A DNA stretch of 64,000 bases from positions 1 to 64,000 of the forward strand of contig OW568882.1 of the NCBI GenBank assembly GCA_938743325.2. Direction: 5' to 3'. Numbering within the stretch: position 1 is the stretch's first letter; each line of letters opens with the position of its first letter. Source of the DNA: Pycnococcus provasolii (lineage: Eukaryota; Chlorophyta; Pseudoscourfieldiophyceae; Pseudoscourfieldiales; Pycnococcaceae). Made by a program: the position numbers and the translations under genes. This document shows, one piece after another, positions 37,601 to 48,500 of the stretch. The notes beneath the pieces were generated by a model. The model was given only the letters and a program-made list of their open reading frames with translations, made no database searches and had not been told where the DNA came from.

Positions 37601-38403
37601 ACGATAGTGGGCAGCAGGAGCAGCCGGAGGAGCATGGAAGGGGTGCGACAGTGACCGCGATGGAAGATTTGTTGTTGTATTTCGTGCTTAGCGATGATGA
37701 CAGAGCTCGCCTCATGAGCACGACCATGCCCCTTGAGGAGACGAAGCGCTCTCAGATTCTAATCGACGCGTGCGGTTGCTTTGCGCGGCGCATTGTTCAT
37801 GACCTCGGCTGGCGTGCGGGGACCGAGTATGATCGGATGCACGGCAGCGAACTCGTTAAGGCTGTGCTACTTCGTGCGCGAGACACGGCAAAGGGGTTGC
37901 AGGCGGCGACGACGGATATGCTCCGCATAAGTGCTGGTCTGCGTGATGCGGTGGCTGCGACGCGCGATGTCTCTTCTCGCGTTGCAGCTGAACGAAGGTC
38001 GAAACGTTCCACGATTCGAATTTTGCTAGGCAGAGGAGGATCTCGAAATGCTCGTTGGCTGAGCGCTTACACGCGTGGCGACATTGTGGACAATGCGTGG
38101 CGTCTTGGCACAGATGCGGTTGGAGCCGTGACGGAGGTTCCTTGGAAGATGTGCGGCCGAATGTTGAATGTCATTTGTGGTTTTGATGGTGGTGACAGTA
38201 GCTTTGTGAACTCAACAATGGGTCGAGAATCAACCCGCCGCGGGAACGAAGACACCAATCGCGGTTCCGACGAGCATCACGACGGAGGACGCAATTGGGG
38301 CGACTCATCACTGCATCCCATTAGACGTGCGAGTAGGAGTCCGAGATCGTCGTTGAAGATGAGGGAGAAACGTATGTACGACATTTTGCGTGGAGGGGAT
38401 TAG
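27457..38403 (+). CDS. Giant polycystin (PKD2)-type channel with Pro-rich arrays and propeller
   Basis: 3,648 residues in one uninterrupted frame. ATG 27457 was chosen; ATG 27610 (MKALAWLVLLGVYILYLVAQ) is an alternative that puts a signal sequence at the N terminus. Order: Cys-rich CGDGICEAPYE module (about 115), SPPPP array (about 362-610), a beta-propeller of repeated Trp-Thr-Gln-Gly and SLSxDGxRxAVG units (612-1068), a second Pro-rich array (about 1297-1505), repeats like DUF5011/HYR immunoglobulin-like modules (1507-2051: VDQIDGDLSEHVG, AHDDVDGDLTPYV), then a polycystin channel with an extracellular TOP-like region (RRTRSVDIRVIVHNEPAAV) and at least five hydrophobic segments (about 2800-3100). 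A ~540-residue cytoplasmic tail follows. TRPP-type cation channels are ciliary or plasma-membrane proteins; the ectodomain suggests adhesion or mechanosensing. The propeller is AT-richer than its flanks. Confidence 0.88.
28543..29290 (+). repeat. Coding SPPPP array
   Basis: An almost uninterrupted run of proline codons punctuated by serine, as in chlorophyte extracellular-matrix proteins (pherophorin-type). Codons for proline vary (CCA, CCG, CCT, CCC), so selection on the protein rather than simple replication slippage maintains it. A second, shorter array is at 31348-31970. Confidence 0.95.
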
Positions 38404-38767
38404 TTTGTGTGCACATTGTTTGTAAATACATGATTGCAGTCTCAACTCCAAGACAGCCCCCTTTCCCACAAATTGGACTCCTCTAGATACTACTCTAGCG
38501 GCAGGTAGAGTAGTAAGTGTGACCCTTGAGTCATGCATGGTTGGTGGCGCTGGCGACGACATAAACGAAAACATGTCGCAACCGGAGCCCTCACTACGCT
38601 TACGAAAGCGCCCTGATAGAGTGATACAACCTTCGAAATCACCTGCGCAATGTACAAAAACGCGCAGTGAATGGCACCGGTAAATGGGCTGAATGGTGAA
38701 AGTGAATGGTGTGAATGGACAACCGCTGGACAGAGTAAAGTACACTTCATTACTGAATGAGGGATCA
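38402..38767 (-). repeat. Dispersed ~370-bp repeat, copy 2
   Basis: Inverted relative to copy 1 and nearly full length. Its inner end overlaps the last two bases of the channel gene's TAG. At its other end a partial extra unit (to about 38826) repeats the terminal TTCAGTAATG region. Confidence 0.88.
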
Positions 38768-38831
38768 TACCTCACGACCGTTGCACAAAGTAAAGTACAT
38801 GCCATTACTGAATAAGCGATCTTGTCAGCAC

Positions 38832-41652
38832 TCAGCGGACCATCATCCCCCCTCTCTCAGCTAACAGCCAGCCCCATCCGCATTCGACCATCTTCCTCTC
38901 AATCCATTTGTCGGGCTCATTCATCGCACTCAAGACTTCTTCGACACGTGGCAGCGTTCTCTGGTACTGAAGTTCAGAAAGGTCTCTCTCATCCATGTCA
39001 AGTTGTTGCTCTAGCTCCTTCTGAATAAATATGGAAAATGCGCTCCAACTCTGGTGGTGTGAGAAAGGAATCAGAAAGTGCAGAAAGTACAGCTCGAATT
39101 CAACGCTCGGGGTGAACAAGCATATGCAGTAGACGAGCAGCACCCAGGTTCGCGACACCACAGAGTGATTCGAATTGAGCGAAATGTTCTTGCAGCACTG
39201 GCTCAGAATTTCGTCGCGAAGCTCGACACTTTCAATGCCGCGCTGCAGAATGTCAAGCGCACATGCTGCGGGAAACGTCGTCTTGCGCACCCCCGTGAAG
39301 GCTAAAAGGCTCTTGTGAAGCTGCACCGCGGCTCTGTTGTCGCGCTCGCCTAGATCCAATAAGGACATGGGGATGACGTCGGGGCTGAACGTCAGCATGC
39401 CCTCCATCAGCCTGCGTTTATTCATCCACGAATTGCGCGCGAATGTCTCCGGCAGGCGAAGCCTTCGATATTTCTCAATGCGCCAGCGAGAGCTCGACGC
39501 AATCTTAAGAATGCGATCCATGGAACCAACCTTGGCTGGCACCGGAAGGTCCGGATTCGACAGGCTTCGAGGAGTCATCTTCTCTTTCACCTCCGGCGAA
39601 AACGATGCGCGCCTCGACGACGACCGCAACGACTCAGCCCTTGCCCTGTCCTCCTCCTTCTCCTCAGGCTTTTTTACCGTCTTGTCCATCTCTTCCAGCT
39701 GAGACATAGCCTGCACCACATCCGTCTGCTGGGTAAGTCCAAGATCCTTCGCCGTCTCGATCGCGTCAGACAGCTCGCTGCAATCTCCTCTCGCCGCCGC
39801 ATTCATGACCGAGTCGATAGCATCGAGCATCTGCTCCGCGCGGTGAATCACCATGCCAGCATCTTTATATTCGCCCGGACAGCCCAGAGACTCCGCCACC
39901 TGCATATCCAAGCTCTCGTGGTAAAGACGTTGCAGCTTCGAGAGAACGTCGCGGTTTGGACCATTCGCAGTTCGCGTGCTAACGCGCAGCGATTCCGCAA
40001 GCGCCTTCAGGTGGTCGAGATTCACGCGTGCCTCTCTCTCCGCCTCGAGCTCGTCGAGCACGCTGTGTGCATTTCTCACCTCCACGCAGGTTTCTGGCGT
40101 GAGTCCAACCTGCGTCGCGGCTCGCAGAGCTTTCTCAATCATGGCATGGTGCCTACATGAGATCGCGTCTACAAGCATAGCACGCACCTCAGCCTCCCTA
40201 CGAAGAACTTCTAGAAATTCCAACGAATGCTTGCGCTGCGGCAAATGATGACCGCCGCACGGAAGTGCCTCCATCTTCGGCACGGCGGACTCCATCGCGT
40301 CCAAATTTCGTGCCGCCTTTGCACTGCGCAACGCAGCATGCACGAGCAAGTAGCTCATGACACGTGCGCGCGCGACGTGATGCTTCGCGCAACGCCCGAT
40401 AACGAACGCGGCACGGACGCGCAGCTCGTCAAGCGCCGTCTCGAGTGCGAGATGCTGATCGTGTTTCATGAAAACCTATATATCCAACGTGGTGAAACAA
40501 AAGTGTTTATGTGCGCGTTTGTGTGCGTGTGTGTATGTCAGGTTAGTTGCGTGTGACAAGACAAAATCCAAGCCGAAATAAAAACAAGACAAAATATGAT
40601 AATGTACCTTTGTCTTGCCAACGACAATTTTCGTGACGTACCCCGCGTCGATCAGGTCGTCGACGAGTCGGCTGCATGCGGGCCATCTGCCCGATCGCTC
40701 CGAAGATCGCGAGAGATGAGGTGAGCGCAGGAAACGGTAATTGCGAACGAACACCTCAAAAGGAAAGCGCACGGCGTATCCAAGCTTGCGCAGCTGGCAA
40801 AGGCCGAGAACGCCTGTGTACCGAAGCTGATGCAGCATTTCATCACGGTCATAAAGCTGAGGTCGCTTCTCCGCATTGCTTCGCAGGCATTTGATGAAAT
40901 GAGCATTCGTCGAGCGAAGGCGGTCCATCAGGCCATGCAGCTGTCTGCTGAACTGCACGCCAATGCTCGACTGGTTCTTCGAGCGCTTTGAGTTAGCTAG
41001 GGAGGTGGATATGGAGCTTCTCGAAGGAGCGGCGGCGGCGGTGGCAGACGAACCCATCTCACCCCCCTCGCCAAGACCACGCCTCACGCGCCGAAGGCGC
41101 ATGACATCCGCCACGAACGAGTTCGATGCGCTGCTCGATGCGGTGAGACTCTCGAGATCATGAGGCAGCTTGTCACGCGACCTCTCGAGCATTCCAGTGA
41201 CATCGTACACGACGTCGCCCGCGTAGTGCAGCACCTTGAAGCAGGTTGCACCCCCCTCCTTAGGCTTTGCCATGGCAAAGTTTTCGTGCCGTTCGTGCGT
41301 TCGAACGAGCTTTTCCGCCAGCTTCCCGTCGCTTCCTCCAGGCGTGGAAATTTCCTCGTCCAGCATCCACAGGATGCCCTTCGGGCGGTCGCAGAACATG
41401 GACAGGCACGCAGAGTTGTCGACGAACGGAACCTCGGCAATGTCGATGCCCTCGGCGAGGTACTCCGCCTGCTCAATCTTGAAGCACTCGATGTTGAAAA
41501 ACTCCTGCAGCGTTTCATTGCAGTAGTTGATGAGCAGCTGCTCGAGATGATTCACCTGAAAGATTTCAAAACCAAAGATGTCGAGCAACCCGCAGAATCT
41601 GTGCTTGCCTCCCGCGTCAATGCTGGGGGCGGAGTGGCTGCCTCCTCCTCCT

Positions 41653-41704
<52 letters not shown>

Positions 41705-43052
41705 TACTTCTTCCCACGCGCTGCTTGTCTCCCTGCTCCAGCGACGACGCCGCGACGTGTCCGTCGCGGTCAAGAGTCTCGTTGATTTTTTGCACGAGCC
41801 AGAAGAATAGCCCCTCGTACAGAGCCATCGCCATCGCGTCTCGACTGTCAGCCGCCTCCTGTGGCTTATGGGGCACGGAGATGCGCTCATTCGAAGGATT
41901 CGTTCCGATGGTGCGAAAGCAGAGAGCTCGCTCGAGATGTCGCGCCTCGAATCCCAGAAGAGAGCTCGCAGATTCCACAGCGGATTGGCTCGCGTGATCG
42001 GCAAGCTCGCACCCGTCGCTAACTGCCGTGTCATCCTGTATGCGCGCGGCCCTGAATGAGACGTGGCCAAGATGTAGAATCGCATCCAGCAGCGTCGCGA
42101 CTGCGTCGCGTTCGTGCTCGGACACGCCGAAAGCGTCAAGGGCTTCGACCAACCTCGCGTGCTCCTCCAAGTCGCTCGTCCCTTCGATTTTCGTGACGCC
42201 AGACCGAGTGAGGTAGGGGCACGCCTCGCTCTGCTTTCGAGTTTGTGAATTCGCCTTGCTCACGATGTGCTGGTAGAACGCGTGGTAGTTGCGCTCGCCC
42301 GCCTCGGCGCGCACGACGCGCGTCTTCTCGAGCAGGTACGTGCGTATGAGCGCGCCATTCACGCGACCCTGGCGGTCAAACGCAAGCTCGACCCACTTTC
42401 CAAATCTGCTGCTGTTATCATTTCGCAGCGTTTTGGCATTCCCGAAAGCCTCGAGCACCGTGTTTGCGTGCATGCACTGGTCTTCGAGGCGTCGGCCGAC
42501 CGCCGCCGGTGACGACGTTAGGCTCGACGGCGAAGATCTGGCTGCAGACACGGGCGAGGAGGTACTTGCCGCGGAGATTGCCCTGCTTGCTCGCGCCGAC
42601 CTTTCCATGAGGAACTCGAGTACAAGTTTCGTCGCCTCCGTCTTTCCCGCCCCGCTCTCGCCGCTGATGACCATGGCCTGGTGTCTCCACTCGCTGACAA
42701 GGTCTGCGTACGCGCGACTTGCGAGCGCAAACACGTGCGGAGGCAGCACGTCGCCTCTGCCCGCCGCCTGGTACTTGTCCAGGATAGCGGGCGTGTAGAG
42801 TGGCAGAGGTTCGTACGGGTTGACGGATATGAGCACGGTTCCGACGTACGTGTATATTCTCCCGAGCGTGAATCGTTCTTGCAGCGTGTCAAGTATGGTT
42901 GTTTCCTCGAGCTGCGCGAGGTGCACCATGTCCTGCACGTGCGCGAGGTTGCCTAACGACGACGACAACGAGGAGTTGCCTAACAACTGTCGCCCATGAC
43001 CAGATGGCCTATCATGGCCGTGGCCTTGCACCGAGTCCCCCGCCGTCATCAT
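38832..43052 (-). CDS. Unconventional myosin heavy chain with C-terminal MyTH4
   Basis: Two exons: 40608-43052 and 38832-40475, joined across a 132-bp GT-AG intron (40476-40607). Splicing restores the motor end VVGKTKVFMKHDQ. Product about 1,362 residues. Motor (about 45-818): P-loop GESGAGKT near 132, switch I NDNSSRFGKW, switch II DIFGFE, relay and actin-binding loops with FIKCLRSN. A poly-Gly run interrupts the motor near residue 460. The neck is short, with at most one degenerate IQ motif, followed by helical stretches. A MyTH4 domain fills the C terminus (about 1150-1320: LPETFARNSWMNKRRLMEGM and LSQCCKNISLNSNHS); no FERM is visible. MyTH4 domains bind microtubules or cargo. The start is the first ATG pair; a non-ATG frame extends 39 codons upstream. 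Confidence 0.88.
41641..41703 (-). repeat. GGC/GGA triplet repeat in the myosin motor
   Basis: About 20 glycine codons, seen as CCG and CCT triplets on the plus strand. It sits in a surface-loop position of the motor domain, between the helix with FFWLVQKINETLDR and the switch II strand. Expected to be length-variable. Confidence 0.9.
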
Positions 43053-44164
43053 CAAGCGAAGCGTATGTATGTCTGAGACGACACGAGACCTATCCCGGAT
43101 ATGCAGCCGGAACCGGAGGGACCCGTGTGCTTGGTGTGCTTGTTGGGGGAGAGGTTTGAAGATCGACAACTAAAAAAGAGAAGGAGAAGTTTAAGGCGGG
43201 ACAACACCCAAACCCTAACCAAACCCAAACCAACCTCGATGTGCCTACTTTACTGGGGTACTTGGTAACCCCTCCACTCAAACACTCAAAACAAACTGAC
43301 GTTCGACTGATTTTTCATTATTAGCACAGCACGGCACAGCACAGCAGAGGGAGAGGTGGAACTGGAGCGGCGGAGACAGACGGCTGTATTCTGTGATAAC
43401 AGGTTTCCCGAGGATGGTCCCGAGGGCAACTGGGACGCCCTCTCGATTCTCGAAGGAAGTCTGCTATCCTACCTCGTACGGTAGAAGGCGGAGAACACAG
43501 TACAGTAGCATGCTCTTGGGCACTACGATAGGCTACGATAGTCTACTGTAAGGCTCATTAATATTGGCTTCCCCCCTTGCTTGGGAGCGTTGTGAGGAAC
43601 AACAAGCAAAAAAAATGAAAAATGAAAAAAACGTTTTGGCGTTTGGCGGGCTTTCCCAACTCCCTTCCACTCCCTTCCACTCCCTTCCACTGGATCGATT
43701 GGTGGAGTTCATAAGGAGGGAATCGTAAGAATACTGTAGGTGAGCAACAAGCAACGTTGCCGGCTTGCAACGTTGCTCCAGGCCGCAAGCCAGCATGATG
43801 TCACAATAGTTCTCTAGGAAAGTGTGGGCAATTATCTTTCGAACAAGAAGGCTCTCCAAACAAACTGGAACAATACTCTGCAGTCCAGTAACTTAGAGAC
43901 CTAACCAACGGTGCTTTAGGTCTACAGAAGAGGGAATAAAAAAGGTGTACGACGGTGTCTTAGGTCGAGCGGGAGTTCAGGAGTTGGCCTGGGCCCCCAA
44001 CCGCCCGTTCAGGTCGAAGGGCGAGAGAAACCCCCGTTTTCACAACCTGAAAATAGGTCAGTGGCCAGTTTTTTTCTCCCGGATAAGTCCTAGCAAAAAA
44101 CCCCGTTGGCGCCGGGATCCCCCCTAGATAAACTTCCGTCTCGCTTCCGACTCGGATCGCTCTC
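43053..44164. other. Intergenic between divergent myosin and BPNT1 genes
   Basis: A telo-box-like AAACCCTAACC stands at about 43210-43220, 160 bp upstream of the myosin start. CTCCCTTCCA is repeated in tandem near 43660-43692. Nothing else of coding character was found. Confidence 0.5.
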
Positions 44165-45466
44165 ATGTCCGCCATGCAAGCACAGCCACCGGCACGATAC
44201 GCAGCGCGCAATGCACACGCGTCCTCGAAACGGCCAGACTGTGCCTTTGGCAGTGCCAGAAGGGGTCGTCGTCAGGTGTGTGCTCTCAAGAACACAGCAA
44301 ACAAACTCGACAGCCACATACGCCAACGCACCAACGCTTCAGCCTCCTCCTCCTCCTCCTCCTCCTCGTCGTCGTCAATGTCCGCTGTTGACGTGCCCCA
44401 CCTAGTCGCACTCCTTGTCGACCTCGCGCACGAGTCGTGCCACATCATTCGAAATGTCACAAAAAACGGAACACTCGGCGTCAAAGACAAGGGAGGATCG
44501 ACAACGCTCGCGGGAGAGTACGTCATGGACGCGCAGACGGAGGCTGACAGACAAGTCGAAAGCACGGTGCTCGCAGCAATCAGGACGGCTTTCCCAGCAG
44601 TAGATATCGTCGCGGAGGAAGAGTCGGAAGGAATGCTAGTAAGGCCGGACGACGAAAAAGTAGGAAAAACCATCGCGACGAGAGATTTGGCTCAGAGACA
44701 CCCTAGCGCTGTCGACGCGCTCGACGCCGTGTGGCCACCAGAACTCCGCGTTGCACTTCCCGCGGATGACGTCGTCGTGTTCATTGACCCGCTCGACGGT
44801 ACAAACGAGTACGCGAATGGCGCGCGCGAGTGCGTCACGTGCCTGTACGGCGTCGCGTATCGAGGACGGCCTATTGCGGGTGTTATAGGCCAGCCTTTTC
44901 CGGAAATCCTGTCGGATGATGACACAACAGCAGCAACAGCAGCACCACGTATCGTCTGGGGTGGAAGTGGAGTTGGCGTGCACGGCATCAACGAAGCGCA
45001 GCAGACTTCGCTGCCCAAACCGCCGCCATTCCGCGCGGCAATCAACCGCAACCTGCGTGATCCGAGACAGGAACCTGTCATGGAACGCCTCGGACCTGCA
45101 ACGGAGGAGGTGAAAATCTCAGCCACGGGATACCACTTCCTGAAGATTCTCGAAAGGCGCGTGCACGTGCAGATCATGCTGCGCAGGGCTTCGAAAAAGT
45201 GGGATTCGTGCGCAGGTGAAGCGCTTCTCACAGCGGCGGGAGGGTTCGTGGGAGATTCCGTCGGTCGGAGGTACGTGTACTCCGCTAGGCCAGATTGCAT
45301 CCAGAACCTCTGTGGCCTCGTTTCGATGGGAAGCGCCGAGTGGTACGACGACGTATTTTCGGTAACGCGACAAGTGGCTGAAGAACAGGCTGAGGAAGGT
45401 GTTGGACCACTTAAGGAATACTGGCCATACGACGTGGAAGATCCCAGTGTCGAACAGCAGTTCTGA
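44165..45466 (+). CDS. BPNT1: 3'(2'),5'-bisphosphate nucleotidase, BPNT1 type
   Basis: 433 residues; from about residue 72 (MSAVDVPHLVALL) it aligns by eye with animal BPNT1. Metal- and phosphate-site motifs of the inositol-monophosphatase superfamily are intact: VAEEESEG, FIDPLDGTNEYANG and KKWDSCAGEALLTAAGG. The middle (CVTCLYGVAYRGRPIAGVIG) is also BPNT-like. The enzyme removes the 3' phosphate from PAP to give AMP, relieving inhibition of sulfotransferases and exonucleases; it needs Mg and is lithium-sensitive in the family. The first 71 residues are basic and Ser-rich and may be an organelle targeting peptide, or translation may start at 44378. It converges on BUB1, with 84 bp between stop codons. 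Confidence 0.88.
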   Translation: MSAMQAQPPARYAARNAHASSKRPDCAFGSARRGRRQVCALKNTANKLDSHIRQRTNASASSSSSSSSSSSMSAVDVPHLVALLVDLAHESCHIIRNVTKNGTLGVKDKGGSTTLAGEYVMDAQTEADRQVESTVLAAIRTAFPAVDIVAEEESEGMLVRPDDEKVGKTIATRDLAQRHPSAVDALDAVWPPELRVALPADDVVVFIDPLDGTNEYANGARECVTCLYGVAYRGRPIAGVIGQPFPEILSDDDTTAATAAPRIVWGGSGVGVHGINEAQQTSLPKPPPFRAAINRNLRDPRQEPVMERLGPATEEVKISATGYHFLKILERRVHVQIMLRRASKKWDSCAGEALLTAAGGFVGDSVGRRYVYSARPDCIQNLCGLVSMGSAEWYDDVFSVTRQVAEEQAEEGVGPLKEYWPYDVEDPSVEQQF

Positions 45467-45550
45467 AAAACAACAACAGACAGACAGATAGACAGACAGA
45501 GTATTGAGATATATAGATATATACAACATGTATGTATTTTTTTATTTTTA

Positions 45551-48500
45551 CTACCCCTGCTGAAGGGCGATGCTAGCCTTCATGAGACTTAATCTCACCT
45601 TTTTCGGCGCTCCCACCTCATTCGTAAGCGCCTCCTCCAACTGTGTCTTAATCTGGTCGAGGTCCGGCCCATCCTCGGGTGGATTGAGCAGCTTCTCGAA
45701 GACGCTATCCCAAAGCCATCCCTTCTGATATCTTCGGCAAGCCTGCTTCGGGCGCCAGACACCGCGCTCCGTATCCTGCTCGGGCTCAAGGTACGTGCCA
45801 TGCAGAAGGACATGGATCACATCCGCAATACCAAGCGCGTCGTCAGCCATCAACGCACCCGCGACGTCCATCGGAACGGACAGCAAATCTGCACTGCGTC
45901 CGTAATCGCAAAGAACGATACCCGTTCCCATCCACGCGCCCTGCCGCGTTGATGCACCCCAATCCTCCCACTCTCCATCCGGCTGGCCGTCGCGGCTGCC
46001 GCCACCACGAAGCAAGATGTTGTCAGGTTTGACGTCGCCGTGCGCGATGCCCTGGCTGTGAAGTGCTGCCACGGAGCTTAGAAGCTCGATTGCGTAGAAG
46101 CACGCGAGGGACTCGTCAAGCCGGCGGCCACTCGCTAGGTGCACGTTGACCAAATCCTGAACTGTGCCTCCCGTATGGCGAGACAGGCAAAGAACGCTCA
46201 GGAGGCCGTCGTCGCTCACGTGCAGGGCACGTGCGCGGGGGAATGCACCCTGCAGATGCATCGCACATCCCTTCACCGCGATGTTGTCACGCTCCATGCG
46301 CAGGCGGCTTTGAATCTCGCGCAGGGTGTAAAACTCCCACGCCCCGAGCGCTGCGTCCGTCCCGTGCTGAACCTTGATGGCGCGACGCACGTCGTCATCC
46401 ATTCCACTATCCTGGCTTCCCTCCATCGTCTCGTCGCTGTCAACTTCGAAAGCCATCAGCTGAGTTGGGCTGAGCACGCCCTCCTCCGCCGTGAGAAGTC
46501 GCGCGGAGTACACGCTCGCGTATGATCCCGTGCCTAACATGCCGCCGACAAGCCACGGCTGCCCCTCGAACTCAACGACGCCGCCTCCGACAGTTCCACC
46601 GCGTGGTGGCACGGAGCCTGGGGCGGAAGTGCCCGGAGCTTGCCTTGCACGGCGAAGGGCTGCGCTGAGGCCCTGCGGCTCACCGCCCGTGCCGTCAGAC
46701 TCCTTGACGTGCACGAAAACGTCACCGCGCTGGGCGAGCGGAGGATCAAGTTCTCGCAGCAGACCCTCGCGGAACGATGGATCACAATGGTCAAAGGCGT
46801 TCGCCAACTCGTCATCCGCACCTGCGTCAGGTGTGCACTCGACGGCACCAACGGGCGTGGTTGCCGCTGCCGCCGCCATGGCCGCCGCTCCGCCACCGCC
46901 ACCACCACCGCCAATCGAAGATCGGCGTCGTGCTCTGGCACTGGGCGGTGTCATGGACGGACACATGCTTGCAAGCACTGCGGGCGCTGCCAGCGATGGC
47001 TCAGCCAGCTCGACCGTGCTGTCACCTGCGAGATTCGCTTGCACGAAAGATCCAACCGCCACGGCTGTGGACGGGCCGACGGAACCCACAAGGCCAACAT
47101 CGACATCAGCGTCACCGGATCCGTCCTCGAACACTTCAAACGAATCGTCAAGTGCAGCAGCACCCGCCGCGGCTGCATCCGCCATCAGCACCTCGGCGCT
47201 GGGCATCTCCACATTTTCATCGCCTGGAAGGCTGTCGGCGACAGGCGCGGGTTCCTCGGCGGCGTTGAGAACTCCACGACGAGATGGACTAAGTGGCTGC
47301 AGCACATGCCCCTCGACACCAGGGTCGTCCAGACATCGGGGTGAAAGAGCACGCGGTGCAACATCGCTAGGCGCGGCATTCTCGCAGTTGTCGTCGTACT
47401 CAGCAGGCTGACTGGCGTCTACGTCCATCGACGACGTGTCGAGGCGTTCCTCACGAACCACACTGAGCGGTGCGCGTGCCGCGCGAGGAGGAGGATCTGC
47501 GGCGACCTCGTCCTTGTCCGCATTCTCGTCGAACACCCCGAACGAGAGCGCCATTGCCGGAGTGGCTGAGGCGGATCCATCAGCCACGACGAAATCATCA
47601 TCCGCGAATACCGCGAGGCTTGTGGGCTGCGCAATGGAGGGCATGCCACCGGCACCTCTCGATGCACTGCCTGAGATGGCCGCACCCGCACCTCGTTCCG
47701 CCTTGAGCTCGCTCGGAAGTTCCTCAGAAAAAACGGAGAGCACATTTGCAAATGCCTCGCGCGTACAAAGCGTCGCATCCTCCTCAGCAACCGCGCGTGG
47801 GTTGCGTCGGGGCAGGCTCACGGTATCGTCGCAGTCCTGGAACAGAGCGCGAGGGGGTAGCACGGTGGTATTGTCCTCCATGTCCGCCGCCGCGGGTGCC
47901 GCGTCGAGGTCGAGCTCTTCCTGCTGCCCCTGTGATTGGAGATGCGCAGCATCGCCGCCGCCGTCGTCGTCAATCTTGTCAGGCGCCGCGGGGGACACGT
48001 TCATGTCGTCCGCGCCCGCGATGCTGTCATCGTACACGTCCAGCACGCCATCGCCGCCGTCGCCGCTATTCTGCGCCGGCACGCTCGCGGCGCCGTTGTT
48101 CGCAAGCCACAGGGCGGCGCGATTCTCCTCGAAGCATGCCTCCTCGCCATCTTCACCCTGCAGCAGGTTCGGGTCGTATCCAAGTTTCTGTTGAGCAGGA
48201 GCAGGAGCACAGGGTGCGACGTTCTTCGAGCTGCCAGCCTTTGGCGCACTGAGATGGTTTCTCAGCGGATTTGCCTGAATGTCCTCCACACTCCTTTCCA
48301 CCTTGCCGTCAAGGCGCTCGCGCAGCGTGAGTGTTCGCCCGGCAGGATGCGCCGACGCGTTGTCGGCGAACGCGTCCTCCGCGCGCTGGAATTCGTCGTC
48401 GACATATAGGTCGATCGACGACGACGACGGCGCCGTCGAGGAAGCGGGCATGAAGGTACCAGCGCCTGCGCGCGAATTTCCCCCTCTCAGCGTTCCGGCG

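Noticed and set aside
38490-38805. Dispersed repeat frame as a small protein gene
   Set aside because: The frame is open in three copies, but replacements are as frequent as silent changes by eye and no start is shared; kept as a repeat.
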